Below, in pieces: positions 1 through 5,727 of a stretch of 5,799 nt of DNA. How positions within the stretch are numbered: position 1 is the stretch's first letter; each line of letters begins with the position of its first letter. The notes under the pieces are model-generated. The model saw only the letters and a list, made by a program, of their open reading frames with translations, made no database searches and had not been told where the DNA came from. The stretch is taken from assembly GCA_021796375.1 (NCBI GenBank), contig JAJYJF010000164.1, positions 1-5,799 on the forward strand, given 5' to 3'. Both the position numbers and the translations under genes were made by a program. The DNA comes from Chloroflexota bacterium. GTDB lineage: Bacteria > Chloroflexota > Anaerolineae > Anaerolineales > Anaerolineaceae.

Positions 1-210
1 TGCGAAGGCGGCGTGTCGGACGGCACCCACATGCACCTCGCCCGGCGGTATAACGGCGTGTGGATCGCGGCGGATGGGCCGGTGCCGTTCAACCTGGACG
101 GCTGGATCACCAGCGGGGATGGGATCGAATACGACGGGTTTTTAAAGAAGAATGGGCAAAGCATCGAAGCATGGAATGGCCGTACCACGGCGAATCAGAT
201 CCAGCGCTAG
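1..210 (+). CDS. C-terminal end of an M23-family metallopeptidase (5' truncated by window)
   Basis: This is the last 69 codons of a gene that begins before the window; it ends with TAG at 208-210. The residues match the end of the M23 (LytM-type) zinc peptidase domain of the two complete genes downstream. Local residues 8-12 read GTHMH, the HxH motif that supplies the last zinc ligand and a catalytic histidine, followed by the shared ARRYNGVWIAADGP stretch and a short beta-rich tail. By family knowledge the product cleaves peptide cross-links of peptidoglycan outside the membrane. Its first visible residue is the cysteine aligned with C519 and C423 of the downstream copies. Unlike them it lacks the C-x-C pair near the C-terminus and ends in polar residues (TTANQIQR). 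The next gene starts inside it, so the two are probably co-transcribed. Whether the missing part also carries LysM cannot be seen. Confidence 0.9.
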   Translation, partial: CEGGVSDGTHMHLARRYNGVWIAADGPVPFNLDGWITSGDGIEYDGFLKKNGQSIEAWNGRTTANQIQR

Positions 211-1930
211 GGCAAGGCAGATCCGGCGGCGCCGGAATATCACCCATTTTAGCCTGGCGCTGATCGCCGCGCTGTTTGTCAGCTCGTGGAGCTACCGCAC
301 CGCGAGCGATCAAACGCTGATGGAACCAGCCGCGGTTGAGGCAGCCGGGTTAGCGACGCCCGCGCCTCTGGCCGCGACCCCAACTGGCGCACCGATCGCG
401 GTCACGGCGAGCACGGCGGGTCCCGCCGGGGAGGGGAGCGCCACCCCGGAGAGCCGCGCCACCTTGGCCCTGCCCGCCCCCACCAGCACACTGGTCCCGG
501 AGATCGTCCTCCCCAGCCTTACCCCTACCCTCCCCCCGGCAGACGTGCAGGGGGGCAGCGTCCCACCCGCGCTCGAGACGCCCGCCCAGGGCAATCGCCA
601 GCCTCCCATCCTTTACTACACGCAGTCCGGCGACACCCTGGACGCCGTTGCCGTGCGCTTTGGCGTCCTGCCGGGCGAGATCCACTCGAACGTGCAGGTC
701 CCCGCGAAAGCCTTCATCTCGCCGGGCACCCTGCTGATCATCCCGCACGTCCTGGGGCAGGCGACCAGCAACCACGCCCTGCTGCCCGACAGCGAGCTGG
801 TCTATTCGCCCACCGCGGTCGATTTTGATATCCGCAGCTTCGTGCAGAAGGCGGGCGGCTTCCTCTCAACCGACGGAGGCCGGCAGTACATGAGCGATAC
901 GGGCTGGACCAGCGGCGCCGATATTGTCCAGCGCGTCGCGACGGAGAACTCGATCAACCCGCGCCTGCTGCTGGCGCTGCTCGAGCTGCGCGCGCATTGG
1001 GTGACCGGGCAGCCGTCCAACCTGGCCGAGCAGTACTACCCGATCAACGCCAACCTGGATGCGCTGCATAAGGGAATCTACTACCAGCTCACCTGGGCAG
1101 TCACCCAGCTGCAGGTCGGCTACTATTCCTGGCGCGAAGGCCTGCTGACCAGCATCACCTATCCGGACGGCGCCACCCGCCGCCTGGCCCCCGATCTGAA
1201 CGCCGGCACCGTGGCGCTCCAGTACCTGTTTTCCAAGATTGAAAACGAGCCGCAGTGGAATGCAGACCTCTACGGGGCAAACGGCTTTGAGAAGGTGTAC
1301 AACAACCTGTTCGGCAGTCCCTGGCTGCGCGACCAGTCGATCGGAAGCCTCTTCCCCCCGAACCTCACCCAGCCCACCCTAACCCTGCCTTTCGTGGTCG
1401 GCCAGCTGTGGAGCTTCACCGGCGGCCCGCATTCCGCCTGGATCCCCGACGACAACGGGGGCTGGGCAGCCCTGGACTTTGCGCCGGCAACCGATAAGTC
1501 GGGCTGCGGGGTTTCCGACGTCTGGGCGGTAGCGCCCGCGGCCGGGCTGGTCGTCCGCTCCGGCAACGGGGTGGTGATGATCGACCTGGACGGGGACGGG
1601 CACGAGGAGACGGGCTGGGATTTCATGTTTTTGCACATCGCCACCGAGGGAAGAGTCCCGCTGGGCAAATGGGTCAACGCCGGCGATCTGATCGGTCATC
1701 CCTCCTGCGAAGGCGGAGAGGCAACCGGCACGCACATGCACATCGCGCGCAAATACAACGGCGAGTGGATCGCCGCCGACGGCCCCCTGCCCTTCACCAT
1801 GAGCGGCTACGTGGCCCACAGCCTGGGCAAACCTTACGAGGGCTACCTCACCCTGGGCAGCCAGAAGGTGGTGGCCTGCCCATGCGGCTCGTACGAGACC
1901 CGGATCACCCGGACGAGCAGCGCGCCGTAA
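152..1930 (+). CDS. Secreted or membrane-anchored LysM / M23 metallopeptidase (paralogue 2)
   Basis: A 592-residue envelope protein expected to bind peptidoglycan and cut its peptide bridges. Residues 1-32 are Arg-rich and 33-48 are hydrophobic (a signal anchor or signal peptide, no lipobox). Residues 50-150 are an Ala/Pro/Thr linker, and about 154-198 form LysM (YTQSGDTLDAVAVRFG...LLIIP). A helical module follows (about 245-400, with NPRLLLALLE at 269-278), then the M23 domain. Putative zinc ligands H427 (GGPH), D442 (ALDFAP) and H530 (HMH) are present, with H495 and H528 as the usual further histidines, so the site looks intact. An acidic DLDGDG loop (478-483) sits inside the fold. C452 and C519 could form a disulfide; C576 and C578 form C-x-C near the end. 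An in-frame stop at 143-145 leaves only ATG 152 (weak AAAGAAG upstream) or ATG 176, giving 59 or 35 bases of overlap with the previous gene. Function is from family; natural substrate unknown. Confidence 0.92.
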   Translation: MGKASKHGMAVPRRIRSSARARQIRRRRNITHFSLALIAALFVSSWSYRTASDQTLMEPAAVEAAGLATPAPLAATPTGAPIAVTASTAGPAGEGSATPESRATLALPAPTSTLVPEIVLPSLTPTLPPADVQGGSVPPALETPAQGNRQPPILYYTQSGDTLDAVAVRFGVLPGEIHSNVQVPAKAFISPGTLLIIPHVLGQATSNHALLPDSELVYSPTAVDFDIRSFVQKAGGFLSTDGGRQYMSDTGWTSGADIVQRVATENSINPRLLLALLELRAHWVTGQPSNLAEQYYPINANLDALHKGIYYQLTWAVTQLQVGYYSWREGLLTSITYPDGATRRLAPDLNAGTVALQYLFSKIENEPQWNADLYGANGFEKVYNNLFGSPWLRDQSIGSLFPPNLTQPTLTLPFVVGQLWSFTGGPHSAWIPDDNGGWAALDFAPATDKSGCGVSDVWAVAPAAGLVVRSGNGVVMIDLDGDGHEETGWDFMFLHIATEGRVPLGKWVNAGDLIGHPSCEGGEATGTHMHIARKYNGEWIAADGPLPFTMSGYVAHSLGKPYEGYLTLGSQKVVACPCGSYETRITRTSSAP

Positions 1931-1999
1931 ACCCATTCTCCCAGCCGAAGCGCCAGACCGGAGGGGGAAGCGGCCCGGCTGGCTGAGTTCGATTCCCCA

Positions 2000-2009
2000 G
2001 GACCGGTCC
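2000..2009. repeat. 10-base perfect palindrome upstream of paralogue 3
   Basis: GGACCGGTCC is its own reverse complement. It is flanked by CCCC at 1995-1998 and GGGG at 2016-2019, which could extend it into a larger imperfect hairpin. It lies just upstream of the candidate -10 box at 2021-2026, where a -35 element or operator would be expected. It could be a binding site for a dimeric regulator, but a chance palindrome in GC-rich DNA is also possible. Confidence 0.3.
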
Positions 2010-2020
2010 CGATTTGGGGT

Positions 2021-2026
2021 TACAAT
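2021..2026 (+). promoter_or_regulatory. Candidate -10 box for the lipoprotein peptidase gene
   Basis: TACAAT matches TATAAT in five of six positions and is followed by TC, like the stronger aspS -10 box (TATAATTC). No good TTGACA-like hexamer lies 15-19 bases upstream, where the sequence is CAGGAC-like. The start codon is about 67 bases downstream. The 162-base gap after the previous stop would allow a separate promoter here. Weak call on one element only. Confidence 0.3.
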
Positions 2027-2081
2027 TCGAGCAGCCTCAGAACACCTGAAGCAAACTACTCATTGTTACCGCTTACCGGTT

Positions 2082-2087
2082 GAGGGA
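2082..2087 (+). promoter_or_regulatory. Ribosome binding site that fixes a TTG start
   Basis: GAGGGA lies 5 bases before the TTG at 2093. An in-frame TGA at 2081-2083 rules out any start further upstream, and the next in-frame ATG is codon 107, well past the signal peptide. This site therefore supports TTG 2093 as the true start. Confidence 0.7.
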
Positions 2088-2092
2088 CCACT

Positions 2093-3574
2093 TTGCTAAC
2101 GAAGCGCCTCATCATCCTCTTGATCGCCACCTGCCTCCTCGCGGCTGCCTGCGCGCCGCTCGAGCCGCTCCCCGCTGAGGCCAGCCAGCCGACGGCTTTG
2201 CCCGCCGCCCCCGTCCTCCACGCGACCCCCTCCATCACCCCGCTGCCAACCCGGCCGCCGTACCTCCCGGGAACCCTGGTGAACTACACCGCCCAACCTG
2301 GAGACACGCTTAAGCTGCTCGCCGTCCGTTTCAATACCACCCAGGCCGAAATCCTGGCTCACAACCCGGGCATCCGGGCGGACGTGACCACGCTGGCGCC
2401 CGGACTGGCGATGAAGATCCCCATTTACTACCAGCCGTTGTGGGGCTCTCCATATCAAATCCTGCCGGATGAGCTGTTCGTCAACGGCCCGGCGCAGGTC
2501 GGATTTAACTCCGGGGAGTTTATCTCCAGCCACCCCGGGTGGTTGAGCAGCTACCGGGGCCCGGCCGGCACCAATGTCTACTCGGCCGGAGAAATTGTCG
2601 ATATGGTCTCCCGCGATTATAGCGTCAGCCCGCGCCTGCTGCTGGCGCTGCTCGAGTTCCAGAGCCAGGCGCTGAGCAGCCCGGCAGCACCCGAGGGCCG
2701 CCTGGAGGCCCCGCTGGGACAGCACGCCCCAGGCTATACCGGGCTGTACCTGCAGCTGATCTGGGCCGCCAATGCCCTCAACAACGCCTACTACGACGAC
2801 CTGGCGGGCCGGGTGACGACCATCGCGCATCTGGACGGCACCCTGGAACGGCCCGATCCCTGGCAGAACCCGGCCTCGGTTGCCCTGCAGGTCTATTTCT
2901 CCCAGTACCTCAGCGGCAGCGCCTACAGCCAGGCGATTGGCCCGGATGGGTTTGCCGCGGTCTACGCGCGGTTGTTTGGCAACCCCTGGCAGAACCGCCA
3001 CCCGCACATCCCCGGGGATCTCCAGCAGCCGGCATTCCAGTTCCCCTTTGAGCCGGGCAAAATCTGGGCGTACACGGGCGGCCCGCATACCGGCTACGGG
3101 ATCTCGGGCGCGCCTTTCGCGGCCATCGATCTCGCGCCGCCCTCGACGGCCTCCGGCTGCATCCCCAGCGGGGAATGGGTGACGGCGGTGGCGGACGGTG
3201 TCGTGGCGCGGGCCGAGGATGGGCTGGTCGTCCTGGACCTGGACGGCGACGGTGACGAGCGCACCGGCTGGGATATCATCTACCTGCACGTCATCCACGA
3301 CGACAGCATCGCCAAGGGCCTGGTGCTCCACGCCGGCGACCGGATCGGCCACCCCTCCTGCGAGCGCGGGGAGGCCACCGGAACGCACGCGCACATCGCC
3401 CGGAAATACAACGGCGAGTGGATCGAAGCGGGTGGGATCATCCCGCTCAATTTCGAGGGCTGGGTCGTGCATGCCGGGAGCGCCGCTTACGAAGGCACCA
3501 TGGTCAAGAACGGGCGGACGGTGACCGCCTGCACCTGCTCGGATCACAACGCGATGGTCCAGCGGGGACAGTGA
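2093..3574 (+). CDS. LysM / M23 metallopeptidase lipoprotein (paralogue 3)
   Basis: A 493-residue protein with the same domain order as its upstream neighbour but a shorter N-terminus. Residues 1-20 form a lipoprotein signal peptide: K4 and R5, a hydrophobic core, then LLAAAC with C20 as the likely lipidated residue. The mature protein would be tethered to the outer face of the membrane by a Pro-rich linker (21-62). LysM spans about 63-111 (YTAQPGDTLKLLAVRF...MKIP). The helical module follows (about 160-310, with SPRLLLALLEFQS at 179-191). The M23 domain has putative zinc ligands H332 (GGPH), D346 (AIDLAP) and H434 (HAH), plus H399 and H432, so it should be active. The acidic DLDGDGDE loop is at 382-389. 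C356/C423 and C480/C482 match paralogue 2. By eye, 26 of 30 residues around the HxH motif (GHPSC to the last G of the block) are identical to paralogue 2, which shows a duplication. It starts with TTG. Substrate specificity cannot be read from sequence. Confidence 0.93.
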   Translation: MLTKRLIILLIATCLLAAACAPLEPLPAEASQPTALPAAPVLHATPSITPLPTRPPYLPGTLVNYTAQPGDTLKLLAVRFNTTQAEILAHNPGIRADVTTLAPGLAMKIPIYYQPLWGSPYQILPDELFVNGPAQVGFNSGEFISSHPGWLSSYRGPAGTNVYSAGEIVDMVSRDYSVSPRLLLALLEFQSQALSSPAAPEGRLEAPLGQHAPGYTGLYLQLIWAANALNNAYYDDLAGRVTTIAHLDGTLERPDPWQNPASVALQVYFSQYLSGSAYSQAIGPDGFAAVYARLFGNPWQNRHPHIPGDLQQPAFQFPFEPGKIWAYTGGPHTGYGISGAPFAAIDLAPPSTASGCIPSGEWVTAVADGVVARAEDGLVVLDLDGDGDERTGWDIIYLHVIHDDSIAKGLVLHAGDRIGHPSCERGEATGTHAHIARKYNGEWIEAGGIIPLNFEGWVVHAGSAAYEGTMVKNGRTVTACTCSDHNAMVQRGQ

Positions 3575-3576
3575 GT

Positions 3577-3729
3577 GGAGATTGGAGATTTGTGATTGGG
3601 GAATAGCGATCAGGCGACTGGGGGATTGGGAATCCGAATTGCCGAATCTCCCAACTTCCCAATTCCCATTCACGGTTCACCGTTCACGAATTTCCTGCCC
3701 CCATTCACTGCTCGCCACTCACCTTCTCC
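3577..3729. repeat. Degenerate 7-base tandem repeat array with a strand switch
   Basis: This stretch fills most of the 287-base gap between the peptidase gene and aspS and codes for nothing convincing. From 3577 to 3618 it reads as purine-rich heptamers (GGAGATT twice at 3577-3590, then variants). From about 3634 to 3729 it reads as pyrimidine-rich heptamers of roughly complementary character: CATTCAC at 3667-3673 and again at 3702-3708, with GGTTCAC and CGTTCAC at 3674-3687 and CACTCAC at 3716-3722. The phase holds for about 11 units in the second half. The layout resembles the heptanucleotide repeats known from filamentous cyanobacteria; that these are the same class is only an analogy. It ends 7 bases before the aspS -35 box. 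Confidence 0.65.
3622..3667. repeat. Imperfect inverted repeat inside the heptamer array
   Basis: GGGATTGGGAA (3622-3632) can pair with TTCCCAATTCCC (3656-3667) with one bulged base, closing a loop of about 23 bases. It lies some 50 bases after the peptidase stop codon and could protect or end that transcript, but no T-run follows the 3' arm, so it is not a standard intrinsic terminator. It may simply result from the two halves of the array being complementary in composition. Confidence 0.4.
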
Positions 3730-3736
3730 CCGACAT

Positions 3737-3764
3737 TTGACGAATTGGCGGGCGGGGATATAAT
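3737..3764 (+). promoter_or_regulatory. Sigma70-type promoter of aspS
   Basis: TTGACG at 3737-3742 and a perfect TATAAT at 3759-3764 are separated by 16 bases, close to the ideal spacing. Transcription would begin near 3771, giving an untranslated leader of about 90 bases before the aspS ATG. This is the best promoter match in the window and makes aspS independent of the peptidase genes. Confidence 0.8.
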
Positions 3765-3775
3765 TCCAACCTGAC

Positions 3776-3860
3776 CGGCTTCCGGGAACCGCGGGAATCG
3801 ATGCCTTCTGGGTGGAAAACCGCCGGAGCCGCTCAATCTCAAGACCGACTCGAGGATTGG
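3776..3860 (+). promoter_or_regulatory. Structured 5' leader of aspS (two potential hairpins)
   Basis: Hairpin one: CGGCTTCCGG (3776-3785) pairs with CCGGAGCCG (3823-3831), nine pairs with one bulged T. Its interior contains GGGTGGAAAACCGCC (3810-3824), which recalls the T-box core GGGTGGNACCGCG but has two extra A residues. Hairpin two: CAATCTC (3834-3840) pairs with GAGGATTG (3852-3859), seven pairs with one bulged G and an 11-base loop. It would bury the Shine-Dalgarno GAGG at 3852-3855, which lies 6 bases before the ATG. Translational control of aspS by this leader is therefore possible. The leader looks too short for a full T-box with a specifier stem, so no riboswitch class is assigned. 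Confidence 0.4.
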
Positions 3861-3861
3861 C

Positions 3862-5643
3862 ATGTACAAGACGCATACAGCGGGTGAGCTGCGATCGAAC
3901 AATATCGGCCAGGCGGTGACTCTGGCAGGCTGGGTCCATCGGGTGCGCGACCACGGCGGGGTTAAATTCATCGACCTGCGCGACCGTTTCGGACTGGTCC
4001 AGGTGGTCGCCAACCCGGATGCCGGGGCGGCATACCAGGTGGCGGAGGATCTCCGCTCGGAATGGGTGATCCAGGTGGTGGGCGAGGTCCGCCGCCGGCC
4101 AGCCGGAAACGAGAACCCGAATCTGCCGACCGGCGAGGTCGAGGTCGTCGCGCGCGAGATCCTGGTGCTCAACCCCTCCAAACCCCTGCCCTTCATGGTC
4201 AGCAAGGACGAGGACGTGGACGAGAACCTCCGCCTGCGCTACCGCTACCTGGACCTGCGCCACGAGCGCATGCAGCGCAACCTGGAGCTGCGCCACAAGG
4301 TGACGCTGTTCATGCGCCAGTACCTCGACGGCAGGGGTTTTCTCGAGGTCGAGACGCCCGTCCTCTTCAAAACCACCCCGGAAGGCGCCCGAGACTACCT
4401 GGTGCCCTCGCGCTACTACCCCGGCCAGTTTTACGCGCTGCCCCAGAGCCCCCAGCAGCTCAAGCAGCTGCTGATGGTCGCCGGGATCGAGCGCTACTTC
4501 CAGATCGCGCGCTGCTTCCGCGACGAAGACCTGCGCGGCGACCGCCAGCCCGAGTTCACCCAGCTGGACCTGGAGATGTCGTTCGTCACCCGCGATGACG
4601 TCCTCGAGCTGGTCGAAGGCCTGTTCACCGCGCTGGTGCCGGCGGTCGCGCCGTGGAAGCGCCTGCTGGCCTCCCCCTGGCCGCGGCTGACCTACACCGA
4701 AGCTATGGAGCGCTTCGGCACCGACAAGCCGGACCTGCGCTTCGGCCTCGAGCTGAGCACCGTCTCGGATATCTTCGCCTCGAGCTCGTTTATGGTCTTT
4801 GAAGATACGCTCAAATCCGGCGGGGTGATCAAGTGCCTGGTCGTCCCCGGCTGTGCCGAGTACACGCGCAAGCAGGTCGACGAGCTGACGACCTTCGCCA
4901 GGGAGCAGGGCGCCAAGGGCCTCGCCACGCTGGCGCTGGCGCCCGAAGGGGTGCGCGGCACCGCCCAGAAGTTTATTTCCGCCGGGGAAGTGGCCGCCCT
5001 CCAGGAGCGGACCGGCGCGAAGACCGGCGACCTGGTGCTCTTCGTGGCGGACCAGAAACCCGTCGCCAACCGCGCGCTGAGCGCCCTGCGCCTGCTCTTC
5101 CGCGACCGCCTCAACCTGGCGGATAAAGACGTGATGGGCTTCGCCTGGGTGATCGACTTCCCGATGTTCGAGTGGAACGAGGAGAACCAGAAGTGGGACG
5201 CCGCCCACCACCCCTTCACCATGCCGAAGCTGGAAGATCTGCCCAAGTTCGACACCGATCCGGCCGGGATCCTCTCGGATGCCTACGACATGGTCTGCAA
5301 CGGCTACGAGCTGGCTTCCGGATCCATCCGGATCCACCGGCGCGACATCCAGTTTAAGATCTTCCAGCTTCTCGGCCTGAAGGACGAAGAGATCCAGGCC
5401 AAGTTCGGTCACATTCTCGAGGCATTCGAGTTCGGGGCGCCGCCGCACGGCGGCATGGCCCCCGGGATCGACCGGTTCGTGATGCTGCTGGCCGACGAGC
5501 CCAACATCCGCGAGGTGATCGCCTTCCCCAAGAACCAGGCCGCGCGGGACGTGATGGCCGATGCGCCCTCGCCCGCCGAGCCGAAGCAGCTGAAAGAGCT
5601 GCACATCCGCGTCGCCGAGCCCGAGGCGGAGAAAAAGGCCTGA
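3862..5643 (+). CDS. aspS: Aspartyl-tRNA synthetase, bacterial type, probably non-discriminating (Asp/Asn)
   Basis: A complete 593-residue class IIb synthetase of normal bacterial length (about 590) that joins L-aspartate to tRNA in the cytoplasm using ATP. The N-terminal OB-fold anticodon domain covers about residues 1-105. Class II motif 1 is GFLEVETP (159-166), motif 2 is [16 protein letters not shown] (219-234) and motif 3 is GIDR (535-538). QSPQ at 195-198, WVIDFPMFE from 429 and HHPFT at 449-453 are typical of AspRS. The bacterial GAD insertion lies at roughly 290-415. All key residues appear intact. H31 (in RDHGG) and G82 (in PAGNENPN) match the non-discriminating enzyme of Pseudomonas aeruginosa; E. 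coli has Leu and Lys there. The enzyme may thus also make Asp-tRNA-Asn for amidation by GatCAB. The start is fixed by GAGG 6 bases upstream and by alignment of the N-terminus. It has its own promoter at 3737-3764. Confidence 0.98.
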   Translation: MYKTHTAGELRSNNIGQAVTLAGWVHRVRDHGGVKFIDLRDRFGLVQVVANPDAGAAYQVAEDLRSEWVIQVVGEVRRRPAGNENPNLPTGEVEVVAREILVLNPSKPLPFMVSKDEDVDENLRLRYRYLDLRHERMQRNLELRHKVTLFMRQYLDGRGFLEVETPVLFKTTPEGARDYLVPSRYYPGQFYALPQSPQQLKQLLMVAGIERYFQIARCFRDEDLRGDRQPEFTQLDLEMSFVTRDDVLELVEGLFTALVPAVAPWKRLLASPWPRLTYTEAMERFGTDKPDLRFGLELSTVSDIFASSSFMVFEDTLKSGGVIKCLVVPGCAEYTRKQVDELTTFAREQGAKGLATLALAPEGVRGTAQKFISAGEVAALQERTGAKTGDLVLFVADQKPVANRALSALRLLFRDRLNLADKDVMGFAWVIDFPMFEWNEENQKWDAAHHPFTMPKLEDLPKFDTDPAGILSDAYDMVCNGYELASGSIRIHRRDIQFKIFQLLGLKDEEIQAKFGHILEAFEFGAPPHGGMAPGIDRFVMLLADEPNIREVIAFPKNQAARDVMADAPSPAEPKQLKELHIRVAEPEAEKKA

Positions 5644-5655
5644 AAAACGAAGCTG

Positions 5656-5726
5656 CGCTCAGGACGCTGAGGTGAAAAATATCGCGAGTTACTCCCTTGG
5701 CGCCCTGAGCGGATTCATTTTCTTCC
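5656..5726 (+). terminator. Probable intrinsic terminator after aspS
   Basis: Bases 5656-5672 pair with 5695-5711: CGCTCAGG with CCTGAGCG perfectly, then one A-C mismatch, then CGC with GCG and further pairs including two G-U, leaving a 22-base loop. TTCATTTTCTT follows at 5714-5724. The left arm is preceded by AAAAA at 5643-5647, so the structure is roughly symmetrical and could also stop transcription from the other side. A smaller competing hairpin, CTCAG (5658-5662) with CTGAG (5667-5671), is possible. The loop is larger than usual and the T-run is interrupted, hence moderate confidence. Confidence 0.55.
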
Positions 5727-5727
5727 G

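Noticed and set aside
1941..1982. CCAGCCG (1941-1947) and CGGCTGG (1976-1982) as a terminator after paralogue 2
   Set aside because: The stem has seven pairs but the loop is 28 bases and no T-run follows, so it does not meet the criteria for an intrinsic terminator.
2096..3673. A 525-codon open frame on the minus strand opposite the lipoprotein peptidase
   Set aside because: Arg/Gly/Val-rich shadow of a well-supported gene, with no family motif. It starts inside the heptamer repeats, without a convincing ribosome binding site.
3577..3729. CRISPR array
   Set aside because: The repeats are only 7 bases, contiguous and degenerate, with no spacers of 30-40 bases.
3776..3831. Firm T-box riboswitch annotation
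   Set aside because: The core has two extra bases, no specifier stem can be identified, and the leader is short. It is kept as a lead, not as a named riboswitch.
3670..5604. A 644-codon open frame on the minus strand, longer than aspS itself
   Set aside because: It lies opposite aspS, whose motifs are unmistakable. The translated product is His/Val/Gly-rich with no recognisable domain, as expected for the mirror frame of GC-rich coding DNA.
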